NCBI GenBank assembly: GCA_039944535.1
Contig: JBDUYP010000001.1
Location: 434,001 to 498,000 of the forward strand
Direction: 5' to 3'
DNA from: JAMZMI01 sp039944535
GTDB taxonomy: Bacteria > Bacteroidota > Bacteroidia > Cytophagales > Cyclobacteriaceae
Length of the DNA: 64,000 bases
The notes below the pieces were generated by a model, which searched no databases, was not told the DNA's origin, and saw only the letters and a list, made by a program, of their open reading frames with translations. Within the stretch, counting starts at the first letter, position 1; each line of letters starts with the position of its first letter. Shown piece after piece: positions 26,150 to 34,713 of this stretch. The position numbers and the translations under genes are program-made.

Positions 26150-26361
26150 TTTTTGACTAGTTGGCTGGCTTCCGAGTTAGAGTGTAAGTTTCCTGATTCA
26201 GCATCGGAAATCCCTTCATCAATAGCTGCCTTTTCCGGATCACTGAGTTTATCAATGTGTTCAATCTCGTGTTCTAGATTAACCGCATTTAGAAGTTCAT
26301 CTAAAAGTTTCGGATCATGGATATCGTCCAGTCGTTCTTTGATTCGTTCTTTGACGTTCAT
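26134..26361 (-). CDS. Cassette gene: antitoxin of the ParE-like toxin
   Basis: A 75-residue acidic protein ending SEASQLVKKWLKK, directly upstream of and overlapping the toxin. Its size and charge, with the helical segment DPKLLDELLNAVNLEHEI, fit addiction-module antitoxins of the kind paired with ParE. No DNA-binding fold can be assigned by eye. Confidence 0.78.
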   Translation of the reverse strand: MNVKERIKERLDDIHDPKLLDELLNAVNLEHEIEHIDKLSDPEKAAIDEGISDAESGNLHSNSEASQLVKKWLKK

Positions 26362-26406
26362 ATCATAAAGTTAACGAGAAGCAGAGAAAGTTGATATAAA
26401 AGAAAT

Positions 26407-26653
26407 GAAATCTAACGACCATGTATGAGGCGTGTGCTCACACTTGGTTAATAACTCCAAGATAGTGAAGTCTGCCGCGCCCGGCAAGGGGGTGCTTCCA
26501 AAGTATCAAGTCCCGATAGCTATCGGGATCCTGCGAGCTGCGCTTAGTAGCAAGCACCGAAATTTCCCAGCGGCTGATTCATGGTGATAGTCGCACTGCA
26601 GTCTGTAAAATGGCAGTTTGGCGCATAACTGCTAGCGACTGTGCTTGTTGCAC
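26407..26653. repeat. attC-like site, family D (copy 1)
   Basis: Left box GAAATCTAAC, arm CATGTATGAGGCGTGTGC; the loop holds GGCAAGGGGGTGC and the palindrome CCCGATAGCTATCGGG. The right side GGCGCATAAC ends near core GTTGCAC (26647-26653). Confidence 0.68.
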
Positions 26654-26788
26654 AACCCAATATATCTCCTTTTTTAAATTGTTGATCTTAGAAAATGCGG
26701 CTCAGGTCGCTTGAGTCATGGTGTGAATTTGTGAATAGGGCCAATTCTTCACAAAGTTAGAGTTGTGCAACAGGTACGTTTGTTACAC
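26647..26788. repeat. Repeat family B (copy 3)
   Basis: 142 bp, close to copies 1 and 2 with changes around TTTTTTAAATTG; ends in core GTTACAC that begins the second HigBA cassette. Confidence 0.75.
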
Positions 26789-26793
26789 ACCGT

Positions 26794-27105
26794 TTACTCC
26801 ACGTTTATTCTATTGTTCAGCATCTTAACGTTGAAGTTCACCTTCGCTTCAAGAGCGTTGAATACTTTGAGAATCGTTTCGATAGTTACGTTCCCTGTGT
26901 TGTTCTCAAGTCTTGAAATCTGTGCCTTCTTCACTCCAATGAGTTCACCCAGTTGTTGCTGTGTTAGGTTACGCTGCTTCCTGGCTTGTTGGATCATGTC
27001 TCCAATCAGTTCCAATTTGAGTTCAACCTCATACTGTTCGCGTTCAGGAGTTCCGACTTTCCCAATCAAGTCGTCTTTTGTTTGTTCAAGTGTATATCGT
27101 TTCAT
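26794..27105 (-). CDS. Cassette gene: HigA-type XRE antitoxin
   Basis: A 103-residue protein with an XRE helix-turn-helix: RNLTQQQLGELIGVKKAQISRLENNTGNVTIETILKVFNAL (about 45-85). It follows an intact HigB-like toxin with a 4-bp overlap, in the toxin-first order typical of HigBA. Confidence 0.85.
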   Translation of the reverse strand: MKRYTLEQTKDDLIGKVGTPEREQYEVELKLELIGDMIQQARKQRNLTQQQLGELIGVKKAQISRLENNTGNVTIETILKVFNALEAKVNFNVKMLNNRINVE

Positions 27106-27446
27106 GACTCCTTATTTTTAAAGTATTGCTGTCTAATTCGTTCAGCTTTATCAATTTCCTTTTTGTCAACCTTGCTTGTTTTCTTAACGAATCCATGAGT
27201 TGCAAAAACCAGCGTCTCAGTTTGTTTGGTCTTATCCCAGAAGGCAAGCAAGCGATATTGTTTGCCTGAAAATAAAGTCCTGAATTCCCAAATCTCTCCG
27301 TCAAGCTTCTTAAACAGTTTAGGATCGGTATGAAATTTAGCCCGATCCATATTCTGAATAATCTTCTTCCGGTGCTTGAGATCAAGTTTTCTTAGGAATT
27401 CATAAGCCTGTTCAAGGAGTTCAACCTCAAATCGTTGAATCATCAA
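27102..27446 (-). CDS. Cassette gene: HigB-like (phage Gp49-type) toxin
   Basis: A 114-residue RelE-superfamily toxin. Key stretches are LDLKHRKKIIQNMDRAK, LDGEIWEFRTLFSGKQYRLLAFWD and FATHGFVKKTSKVDKKEIDKAERIRQQYF, the usual HigB pattern of a basic surface and a C-terminal helix. The frame is intact. The unit starts at GTTACACACC (26782) and ends at GGTGTGTAAC (27534-27543). Confidence 0.88.
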   Translation of the reverse strand: MMIQRFEVELLEQAYEFLRKLDLKHRKKIIQNMDRAKFHTDPKLFKKLDGEIWEFRTLFSGKQYRLLAFWDKTKQTETLVFATHGFVKKTSKVDKKEIDKAERIRQQYFKNKES

Positions 27447-27837
27447 GTTTACATTTATGTTAACTCGGCTAAGCTAAGAAAAGTTTCGTTGAAAGTAAAC
27501 TTTGTCGTTATGTTTCTCCGATCTGAAGAAGATGGTGTGTAACGTTCATGTATGAGGCGTGTGCTCTCACTTTGTGGACAGCACTAAAATAGTGAAGTCT
27601 GCCGCGCCCGGCAAGGGGGTGCATCCAAAGTATCCAGTCCCGATAGGTATCGGGAGCACTGCGTTCAGAAAGATGAATCCCGATAGCTATCGGGATCCTG
27701 CGAGCTGCACTCAGTAGAAAGCAGCTCAGTTTCCTGGCGGCAGATAAGTGGGATGTTTAGCAGGCACTTGGCAGATGTGTCTTGTCCTGAAATAGGTTGA
27801 CTAAAATTGACTTTAGGTAATTTGTAGTTTTCCATGT

Positions 27838-28698
27838 TTATTTCCAAAGTTTGGTCAGCGGTTGTTTAGTCTTATGAGCGACCGAAGGAGTGAGCATACC
27901 GCAACTGAGATGAGGCCTTTTCTGGTTATACACTTCCACAGATTCTTTGATCCATTTAATAGCTTGGAGGTGGTTTAGGAACCCTTCACCTATATCAAAT
28001 TCCTGCTTTAAGATTCCGTTTACTCTTTCAGCAATTGCGTTTTCGTAGGGGTCGTATTTGGTTGTCATACTGATCTGTATGTTATGCTGTGTCAGCAGTT
28101 GAGTGTAGCTATTGTGGCAATATTGAAGTCCTCTATCAGAGTGATGAATGAGCGGATGGTCGTAGGTTCTACTTCTAATAGCCATTCTTGCAGCCTTCAT
28201 GGCTGTTTCTATTTTCATGTTATCAGCGAGCTCATATCCCATGATCCGCTTTGAATAAGCATCAGTGACAAGGTGTAAGTACCTGAACCCTTGAGAAGTC
28301 CGGATATAGGTGATGTCGGCCACCCAGACCTGTTCGGGTTTTGAGATATTAATGTCTTTGATCAGATTAGTGTACTTGAAGAACTGGTGTTTGGACATAG
28401 TTGTGATTTGGTATCTTCTTCGTTTTGAGATCAGTAGATAATGTTTTCGAAGAATGCCGAATAGTCTGTCTCGCCCTATTTTGATATGCCGCAGTTCTAG
28501 TTGAGGCTTCAGTATCACTAGTAGCTTTCTAGTGCCAATCCTGGGCATTACCCTTCTGATGTCACGGACTAATAGGCAGATTTGCTGTTCGAAATGGTCG
28601 TTTTGAGCCGACCTTTTTACGTATTGGTAATAGCCTTGTTTTGAAAGCCCAAGCAGTTGATAGCGGTGCTTTATTTTGAGTTTTTGTGCACCTTTTTT
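27838..28698 (-). CDS. IS3-family transposase OrfB (DDE integrase catalytic part)
   Basis: From ATG 28548 the frame gives 236 residues, but conserved sequence continues upstream (KIKHRYQLLGLSKQGYYQY), as expected if OrfB is made by frameshifting from OrfA. The DDE residues are in VWVADITYI, LIHHSDRGLQY and NAIAERVNGILKQE, followed by YNQKRPHLSCGMLTP. The element looks complete. Coordinates here start at the slippery site. Confidence 0.9.
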   Translation of the reverse strand, partial: KKGAQKLKIKHRYQLLGLSKQGYYQYVKRSAQNDHFEQQICLLVRDIRRVMPRIGTRKLLVILKPQLELRHIKIGRDRLFGILRKHYLLISKRRRYQITTMSKHQFFKYTNLIKDINISKPEQVWVADITYIRTSQGFRYLHLVTDAYSKRIMGYELADNMKIETAMKAARMAIRSRTYDHPLIHHSDRGLQYCHNSYTQLLTQHNIQISMTTKYDPYENAIAERVNGILKQEFDIGEGFLNHLQAIKWIKESVEVYNQKRPHLSCGMLTPSVAHKTKQPLTKLWK

Positions 28699-29060
28699 TG
28701 GATCTCTTTGAATAACTGCTTGGGCAAGAACTTTTCCAATTCCTCGTGTCCTACTTGTTTCTGCAGTTCGGCTAGCATATGCTGTTGGATATCTTTTAGC
28801 ATTTCAAGCTCCTCAACTTTTTCTTTGAGCTTCTTGATTTCCTTGTCTTTAGGATGATTTTTACTACCCATGTCGGGATTAAACTGTTTACACCAGGAAG
28901 CTACTGTATTTCTTGAGATACCATATTTCTCAGCAGCATATTTCTGCGACATTAGTCCATTGAGCACCTGCTCAACTACTTCCTTTTTAAATGCATAAGT
29001 AAAGCCCTTATAGAAGTTCTTTTCGTTACCAGGGTGTTTGTACTCTTTCATGATTGACAC
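28671..29060 (-). CDS. IS3-family OrfA (helix-turn-helix plus coiled coil)
   Basis: 129 residues. FKKEVVEQVLNGLMSQKYAAEKYGISRNTVASWCKQF is the HTH_Tnp_1-like domain, followed by a leucine-rich coiled coil (KEIKKLKEKVEELEMLKD). It ends just after the shift site and supplies DNA binding and multimerisation to the OrfAB transposase. Confidence 0.88.
   Translation of the reverse strand: MSIMKEYKHPGNEKNFYKGFTYAFKKEVVEQVLNGLMSQKYAAEKYGISRNTVASWCKQFNPDMGSKNHPKDKEIKKLKEKVEELEMLKDIQQHMLAELQKQVGHEELEKFLPKQLFKEIQKKVHKNSK
28693..28699 (-). promoter_or_regulatory. Programmed -1 frameshift site (A7) of the IS
   Basis: A run of seven A on the minus strand (CCAAAAAAAGG) near the end of orfA. A -1 shift here moves ribosomes into the OrfB frame (reading GAQKLKIKHRYQ), as known for IS3-family elements. 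Confidence 0.7.
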
Positions 29061-29151
29061 TTAGTTAGTTGTACTAAAAAAGGTCAACTCATTTCAGGAC
29101 GATACAAATGCTGAGTAAGGCCATGCGCCATCATCGTTTGTTAGCAAGCTT

Positions 29152-29877
29152 TTAATTCATACTTATTCTAGTGGGAAGCATTGGAATGAAGTATTCAACA
29201 ACTATTATTCTCTGAATAAAGTAGTCTGAAAAATCAGGACTTGAGTTCAGCAATCCATAGGATGAAAGGCTCAATGGAACATCTCCAACTTCAAGTAATG
29301 CCTCGCAGTATTCCAGTAGAAAGTCACTATCATCCTTGACCTGATTTAATGCTTGAAAATACTTGTCAGTAAAATCGAAATTCCCATATGAGTAAAATCT
29401 TTGAGTGAGCGTTTCAAGTTCTTCGGGGCTTAAGTTAGAAAGTTGTATGTCTCGGAGGTCACGATCAGACTTCTTATAGAAAGCAAAACTGAATATGGTA
29501 GTATCAGGATTTAAATGATAGTCATATATATAGTAAACCGAGTCATCAGCAATCCAAACCGTATCCGGATAGTGCCCAAGTGCTGATTTCAGACCACTCT
29601 TCATATTGAGACGAGATAATTTAATAAATCTCTCATCAGAGAAATCAAACCAAGGTTTTCCATATGCGAATAGTTCTACATATGTCTGCCTTGAATCAAC
29701 TACATCTTGATAATTCATGACCTCCTGGAGAAATTTATCGAACTCTAATACGATTGTATTTAAAGCTTTAGACTCCTCTTCACCCAAAGCCTTTTCGAAT
29801 TTTGAAATTCGATCGTCTGTCTGTCCATGGGTTATGAACGTAAGAATTAAGAGCCATACAGTTAGGATACTTTTCAT
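29152..29877 (-). CDS. Cassette gene: secreted protein of unknown function
   Basis: A 241-residue protein with a signal peptide (MKSILTVWLLILTFITHGQ). The mature part is acidic and mostly helical, with several aromatic pairs (YVELFAYGKPWFDF, FIQRIIVVEYFIP). I do not recognise it. The unit ends GTTAGCAAGC (29140) and GCTTGCTAAC (29906) are perfect complements, so its borders are clear. Confidence 0.65.
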   Translation of the reverse strand: MKSILTVWLLILTFITHGQTDDRISKFEKALGEEESKALNTIVLEFDKFLQEVMNYQDVVDSRQTYVELFAYGKPWFDFSDERFIKLSRLNMKSGLKSALGHYPDTVWIADDSVYYIYDYHLNPDTTIFSFAFYKKSDRDLRDIQLSNLSPEELETLTQRFYSYGNFDFTDKYFQALNQVKDDSDFLLEYCEALLEVGDVPLSLSSYGLLNSSPDFSDYFIQRIIVVEYFIPMLPTRISMN

Positions 29878-29896
29878 TTTGCTTTGGCGTGCAGGT

Positions 29897-30016
29897 GCTT
29901 GCTAACGATCAACTAAAATGAGTATGCGTCATAGTTGCTAGAAGCACAGAAGTTTCCTTTTCGCATTGTCTCATCAGATAGCTCAGTTCGCATATTCATT
30001 TTAGTGCCTGTTATGA
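29897..30016. repeat. attC-like site, family A (copy 3)
   Basis: Box GCTTGCTAAC, spacer GATCA, arm ACTAAAATGAGTATGCG, right arm CGCATATTCATTTTAGT, core GTTATGA (30010-30016). The arms pair over 17 bp with one mismatch. This is the cleanest copy of the family. Confidence 0.78.
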
Positions 30017-30020
30017 TCTT

Positions 30021-31157
30021 TTAGTTGCTCTTGAGAGTAGATATTTCTTCTTTAAGTTCTTGATTTTCTTCTTTAAGTTCGTTCACTCGTTTGTTCATAT
30101 CGATCATGTAAAGCGTTAGTTCCTCGATCTTCTGAAGTAGTTTAGCATTCATCTCTCCTAAGTTGATGCCGTTCTCTGCTACCTCGGCTTCACTCGGAAT
30201 TTCAGGGAGATGACCTTTTTCATTTATATGTTCCTCTACTTCTTCAAGCGTTCGAAGTTCATAGTCGTCATAGAAAACATAATCAGACCAATTTGCTTCT
30301 ACTTTAACCTCTTTTGACCTTATAGAACCGTTCACAGATAGTTTGTGAGCTCCAGTATTATTCGTCCCTATCCCAACACTTCCATTTGTTTTTACAAGAA
30401 GTTGAGGAATACCAGATGCAGTTTTCAAACCAAAATCTTCATATGCTGAGTTACTTGCATTTCTGGAAGAGATATAATTTCCATAAGTCGGATTTTCAGT
30501 TGAATTACCAGCCGCAGCAATGCCAATAATGCCCTCGTTAGTTCTAAACTGAGCAATAGTCTCTTTCCCATCTCCTTCAAAAATTTCGAACTGATAATTT
30601 GGGTTAGTTGTACCAATTCCTACATTTCCACTTCTTTTAACAATCATTCTATCTATTCCTGACATTTGAAATTTTAAATCACCTATTGCAGCTCGATTAT
30701 TCAAGATTGCAGTTCCATCGTTATTTAAGTTTTGACTTATTTCAAGTCTTTGGTTTGTAGATTGACTCACCCAGAGTGTTCCTCCAACTACATCGAGTCT
30801 TGCATTTGGATTAGCTGTACCAATTCCTATATTACCATTTGTTGTTACAAGAAATTGGCCAATTCCTCCACCCGTTTTAATAGCAAAGTCTTCATAAGCA
30901 GTATTAGTAGCATTCCTAGAAGAAATGTAATTGATGTATGTTGGGTTTTCAGTTGAAGAGCCAGCTGCCGCGATGTTTATTATTCCCTCGTTTGTCCCAA
31001 ATGTTGCAATAGTCTCATTACCACTATTTCTATACACATCAAGTTTACTCGAAGGGTTTGCTTTACCAATGCCAACTTCATCTCCAGTGTCGGTCACTTG
31101 AGAGTATGAAACTGAACATGTTAAAACTGAAATAATTATTAGGCTTAATTTATTCAT
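30021..31157 (-). CDS. Cassette gene: secreted tail-fibre-like repeat protein with coiled-coil C-terminus
   Basis: I start at ATG 31157 (MNKLSLIIISVLTCSVSYSQ signal peptide), giving 378 residues; a start at 31199 is less likely. The body has repeated GNIGIGTANPNARLDV-like segments (about four) and a long duplicated block (IINIAAAGSSTENPTY, IIGIAAAGNSTENPTY). The C-terminus GHLPEIPSEAEVAENGINLGEM plus a coiled coil resembles the region before an endosialidase-type chaperone, but no autoproteolytic Ser-Lys pair is evident. It probably forms a trimeric surface fibre. Confidence 0.7.
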   Translation of the reverse strand: MNKLSLIIISVLTCSVSYSQVTDTGDEVGIGKANPSSKLDVYRNSGNETIATFGTNEGIINIAAAGSSTENPTYINYISSRNATNTAYEDFAIKTGGGIGQFLVTTNGNIGIGTANPNARLDVVGGTLWVSQSTNQRLEISQNLNNDGTAILNNRAAIGDLKFQMSGIDRMIVKRSGNVGIGTTNPNYQFEIFEGDGKETIAQFRTNEGIIGIAAAGNSTENPTYGNYISSRNASNSAYEDFGLKTASGIPQLLVKTNGSVGIGTNNTGAHKLSVNGSIRSKEVKVEANWSDYVFYDDYELRTLEEVEEHINEKGHLPEIPSEAEVAENGINLGEMNAKLLQKIEELTLYMIDMNKRVNELKEENQELKEEISTLKSN

Positions 31158-31184
31158 GGATTTGTTTTTTGAGGTACAGGTATT

Positions 31185-31303
31185 GATCATAACGTCCAAC
31201 TAAAATGAGTATGCGCCCCAGCTGCTACAAGCACCGAAATTTCTGTTTCGCATGATCCTATCAAATGGCTCATTTCGCATATTCATTTTAGTGTTTGTTG
31301 GGG
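31185..31303. repeat. attC-like site, family A (copy 4)
   Basis: Box GATCATAAC (31185-31193; complement of GTTATGATC at 30010), spacer GTCCA, arm ACTAAAATGAGTATGCG, right arm CGCATATTCATTTTAGT, core GTTGGGG (31297-31303). Confidence 0.77.
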
Positions 31304-31310
31304 GTAGTGT

Positions 31311-32342
31311 TTATTCTTTCCTGTTTATCTCATAGGTTGACTTGCCATCAGATATCGTAATGCTTTTTGATGTCCAAGTTAAGTTTATAGGTGAAATATC
31401 ATCGTTTTCACCGTCTGCTATTGTTAGTAATGGTAATTTGATGTATTTCTCGATGAATACTGAGATGACTTCTCCAGCTTTTTCTTCCATATGATTCCAT
31501 GCCTCTTCTCCAATGAAGGTCTCTCCTCCTTCCTTTATAAAAGCGTTGGATAGGTCTGTTAATCTGTCGGATGGAGTAGAATCAAGTACTAGAAGAACAG
31601 GTTTAATATTTGCTGCTTTACATTCTCTTGGAAAGGAAAGCTCTTCAGCAAAACGACCTTGTCCACTGGCTGCAATTGTTACTCGCAATTTGAACTCATA
31701 AGCAATGTTTTCAGAGGCTACATAACAATCAATTTGTCTCCCTCCTTTGGTTTCGCTACCCTCCAAATCGATTCTTTTTACAGGAGATTTAGAAGAACTT
31801 ATTGGAGTGCCCCCTAGACTACTCGCAAGAATGGGTTCAAATAAATAACCAGTTTCTTGTCCTGATCGATTATCAATGTCGAAAATCCATTTACGCCAAA
31901 TCATCCAATTGGACAACAATTCAGTGTTATTCAAGCCGTATTCTAACAATCCTCTTGGAGCTATTTGTTCCATAGTTGGTTTAGGCTGATTACTTAAGAT
32001 ATTTTGATACTTAATTCTTCTTTTATGCAATTCACAGAGGTTCTTGAAATACAGTCCAAAATCCGAATCGAATTCTACTAAAGATTGCAAGACTTCAAGT
32101 AATTCTACCTTAGAAAGTACATTGTTTGTACTATACCAATCAAGGGGTATTTCAAAGTAATTGTTGGATGGAATTGAGTTTGATAGGTCAGGTATATTGA
32201 AATCGGAAGATTTCCATCCAATATCCTGTATCGCTATGTGAATTAATGAGAAAACTTGAGATTCATCTAGTACGATTTTATCTGTACCTGTGCCTAAAAT
32301 TATGCACTTTGAAAAGAGCTCCTTGGTGGAAGTTTTTGCCAT
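31311..32342 (-). CDS. Cassette gene: type II restriction endonuclease, ApaLI-like
   Basis: From ATG 32342 (MAKTSTKELF) the protein has 343 residues; an ATG at 32357 overlapping the methyltransferase is also possible. A PD-(D/E)xK core is visible: RQIDCYVASENIAYEFKLRV, with the Asp, and Glu-Phe-Lys about eleven residues later. The following TIAASGQGRFAEELSFPRE and PVLLVLDSTPS resemble the ApaLI-like group. It lies 1 bp after the methyltransferase stop. The recognition site would have to be tested. Confidence 0.75.
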   Translation of the reverse strand: MAKTSTKELFSKCIILGTGTDKIVLDESQVFSLIHIAIQDIGWKSSDFNIPDLSNSIPSNNYFEIPLDWYSTNNVLSKVELLEVLQSLVEFDSDFGLYFKNLCELHKRRIKYQNILSNQPKPTMEQIAPRGLLEYGLNNTELLSNWMIWRKWIFDIDNRSGQETGYLFEPILASSLGGTPISSSKSPVKRIDLEGSETKGGRQIDCYVASENIAYEFKLRVTIAASGQGRFAEELSFPRECKAANIKPVLLVLDSTPSDRLTDLSNAFIKEGGETFIGEEAWNHMEEKAGEVISVFIEKYIKLPLLTIADGENDDISPINLTWTSKSITISDGKSTYEINRKE

Positions 32343-32343
32343 T

Positions 32344-33624
32344 TTAAAAAAGGTCAAGCTGCTCAGCTAGCTGTGTATGTTTTAATTGATTTAATTTTCT
32401 TTTTGTTTTTTGAAGAGCAGGGCTCATTGCGCTTGCCTTACTCAATGAAAAGCCAATTAACTTGCCGCTATCTTCATTTTTAATCTCCTCAAATCCGTAT
32501 CGTTTTTTTATGTGTTCTGCAAATACATGGGCTAATAGTGGAGGAATAGCATTTCCAATTTGTTGGATTTTTTGACTTTGATTCCCTCTGAATTCAAAAT
32601 AATCAGGAAAAGTCTGGATTCTTGCGCATTCACGAATTGTAAGAGTCCTGTCCTCGAAAGGGTGAATAAATTCACGAGTCGCTGCACTTGTTATTGTAAG
32701 GCAAGGTTGATTCCCGAAAAGTCTTTTAAGCCCAGATGGAGCACCGCCCCTTTTTTCGGAGGGGGTTCCATCCATTACTCTTCTGAATGCTCTTTTCTTA
32801 TACGATTCATGCTGTAAATGCTCAGGTAGGTCTTTCATTGTATTACCTGGATTTAGGGATTTAATTCTTTCGAGTTGAATACCATTAATTGGTACGTGGA
32901 AGTGATCCGATATTTGACCTTGTTTTGATTCGAAGTATTTAAATAAGTCAGAATATTCAACTAAATCATATTTTAAACTGGAAGAGACTTCCATAGAAGG
33001 TTTAGGAAGATTAATAAATGCATCATTAAGAGTGACTGACGAGTTTTTATAAATTTTTCCAGATGCTAGATTCAAAGGAGTTGGAAGCTCAAAATCAAGC
33101 CCAAGTCTGTTGCCAACAATGAAGACACGTTTTCTTCGTTGAGGCACTCCATATTCATGAGCATAGATTTTATCGATTCTCACATTATATCCTAACTCGA
33201 TAAATGCTTTCGTTGCTTCAAATAAATATTCTCCATTTTTTGTTGTGAGTAAGCCCTCCACATTTTCCATCAAGAACCATTTAGGCTGTAGTTCTTCAAG
33301 ACACCTAACATACTCCTTGAGAAGTTGATTTCTGGGGTCATCCCAAAATCTAGTGCCAGCAGTACTAAAACCCTGACATGGTGGCCCACCAATCAAAATA
33401 TCCAATTCTCCTTTTCTAATGCTTAGCTCATTAAGGAGTTTTGAGCAATCAAGAGTTGCAATATCTCGTTCTTCTGCAAAGGTGTTCGGAAAGTTCGTCT
33501 GGTATGTTTCAATAGCTTTACTATCAATATCAGAAGCATAGACAACATCGTATCCAGCTTTTTTAAAGCCAAATGAGCAACCACCTGCTCCACAGAATAA
33601 ACTAATTGCCTTGGGATTGACCAT
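32344..33624 (-). CDS. Cassette gene: DNA (cytosine-5-)-methyltransferase, Dcm type
   Basis: A 426-residue C5 methyltransferase. Motif I is ISLFCGAGGCSFGF, motif IV is IGGPPCQGFS with catalytic Cys83, motif VI is MENVEG (Glu120), and motif VIII is YGVPQRRKRVFIVG. IQQIGNAIPPLLA near the end is motif X. It precedes its endonuclease in one two-gene cassette (31297-33694), protecting the host DNA. Confidence 0.93.
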   Translation of the reverse strand: MVNPKAISLFCGAGGCSFGFKKAGYDVVYASDIDSKAIETYQTNFPNTFAEERDIATLDCSKLLNELSIRKGELDILIGGPPCQGFSTAGTRFWDDPRNQLLKEYVRCLEELQPKWFLMENVEGLLTTKNGEYLFEATKAFIELGYNVRIDKIYAHEYGVPQRRKRVFIVGNRLGLDFELPTPLNLASGKIYKNSSVTLNDAFINLPKPSMEVSSSLKYDLVEYSDLFKYFESKQGQISDHFHVPINGIQLERIKSLNPGNTMKDLPEHLQHESYKKRAFRRVMDGTPSEKRGGAPSGLKRLFGNQPCLTITSAATREFIHPFEDRTLTIRECARIQTFPDYFEFRGNQSQKIQQIGNAIPPLLAHVFAEHIKKRYGFEEIKNEDSGKLIGFSLSKASAMSPALQKTKRKLNQLKHTQLAEQLDLF

Positions 33625-33684
33625 ATTAACAAATTTAGTTTTTCTTCCCTATGGATCATAGTGATTTTCTCAGGAGTTACGCAT

Positions 33685-33918
33685 TACCCCCAACGATTAA
33701 CTAGCGAGAGTATGCCCACTAGTTGTAAAGAGCACTAATCTAGCGAAACTGCCCAACCTCCGCAACGGTAACCACGAAGAACTGCGTTCCGCAAGTCTAA
33801 GTCCAGAAAGACAGAAGGTGGGCTGGGAGATGAGGGTTCAGAATGGGCGGTGAAGCGGTCTAGTTGCACTGAACTATCAGAAAGCACACAGGCATATTCG
33901 CGCTAGTGCCTGTTACAT
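33685..33918. repeat. attC-like site, family F
   Basis: Box TACCCCCAAC (33685-33694; complement of GTTGGGGGTA at 31297), arm ACTAGCGAGAGTATGCC; right arm GGCATATTCGCGCTAGT, core GTTACAT (33912-33918). The arms pair over about 16 bp. The loop contains no gene. Confidence 0.72.
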
Positions 33919-34437
33919 GGCGTTTCGTTTCTTTATAAATGTTCCAATCGAATCAAGCGGTTCAACTTTTAGGATTTCTTTCCCAGAGGTGAATTTCCTG
34001 CCAGTTCGAAACATTCTAAAGTTGGCTGTTGTTGGAACGTAAAATCTAGTTGAATCATAGTAGTCATATGTTCCATATAAGGCTCTCAACTCCACGAAAT
34101 CTATAAGTTTTCCATGTTTGATAAATGCTAACACGTTGTAGCCCTCGGTTATGGTGATTTTCGTGTAATGAAGTGGTTCAAGTTCCACGTTAGTATCTCT
34201 TTCCAAATATTCTATTGGTGTATATGGAGTTACCACCAATACTGTGTCCCAGTCAAAATTCGTTAGACTGTCTAGGCTGAAGGTTAGAGTTGAATCGTAA
34301 AGAGCTTTTTTTGACAATTGTTCGAAAACTGCTTCAATGTCAGCATTACCCTTGGTGTTAGAGTAGTTTCGTTTCTCACTGTTTTGACAGTTCGTTAGGA
34401 AGTTCAAGAGTAAAAGTAGAATGAAGATTCTGCGCAT
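33913..34437 (-). CDS. Cassette gene: lipoprotein of unknown function
   Basis: A 174-residue protein with a lipoprotein signal (MRRIFILLLLLNFLTNC). The mature part has beta-rich stretches (FDWDTVLVVTPYTPIEYLE, ITITEGYNVLAFIKHGK) and Tyr-rich segments. I do not recognise the family. Its stop codon overlaps the core GTTACAT. Unit 33912-34454 has perfect complementary ends. Confidence 0.68.
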   Translation of the reverse strand: MRRIFILLLLLNFLTNCQNSEKRNYSNTKGNADIEAVFEQLSKKALYDSTLTFSLDSLTNFDWDTVLVVTPYTPIEYLERDTNVELEPLHYTKITITEGYNVLAFIKHGKLIDFVELRALYGTYDYYDSTRFYVPTTANFRMFRTGRKFTSGKEILKVEPLDSIGTFIKKRNAM

Positions 34438-34444
34438 TGCTTAT

Positions 34445-34679
34445 GCCATGTAACGTTTAGCTATGGCATGTGGCCACAACCTTATTAAATAACGGTGAAG
34501 GTAGCGAAACTACCGAAGCGATAAAAGTAGAAGAATGAAGATAAGAAACACAGAAAAACAGTTCCCACGAGATGAAGTGGGTAGAACGCCAGACAGTATC
34601 ATGGCGGTAGATGAGCGGGATAGTCCCAATGAAGTTGGAAGAAAGGCAGTATGGCCATATGCTATAGCGCATGTTACAC
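34445..34679. repeat. attC-like site, family E (copy 3)
   Basis: Box GCCATGTAAC (34445-34454), arm AGCTATGGCATGTGGCCAC; right arm ATGGCCATATGCTATAGCG, core GTTACAC (34673-34679). The loop contains no gene. Confidence 0.72.
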
Positions 34680-34713
34680 ACCGTATTAGTTCTTTCAAAA
34701 GCGTTAAATTGAC

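Larger units (their letters stand above)
27784..29100 (-). mobile_element. IS3-family insertion sequence
   Basis: 1317 bp bounded by imperfect terminal inverted repeats: GTCCTGAAATAGGTTGAC at the left and GTCCTGAAATGAGTTGAC (reverse strand) at the right, 16 of 18 matching. It carries two overlapping transposase frames. I see no target-site duplication (CTT against GAT). Confidence 0.88.
27534..29146. repeat. attC-like site, family D (copy 2), split by an IS
   Basis: The left part runs from GGTGTGTAAC (27534) through arm TGTATGAGGCGTGTGC and two GATAGNTATC palindromes. The right part (29101-29146) carries GGCCATGCGCCATCATCG and core GTTAGCA. The IS at 27784-29100 lies in the loop; removing it restores a normal family D site. 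Confidence 0.68.

Noticed and set aside
27780..29104. Target-site duplication of the IS
   Set aside because: Flanks CTT and GAT do not match; I found no convincing 3-4 bp duplication.
30021..31157. Phage tail fibre as sign of a prophage
   Set aside because: No other phage genes are near; the protein has a Sec signal and stands as a single cassette, so a host surface fibre is more likely.
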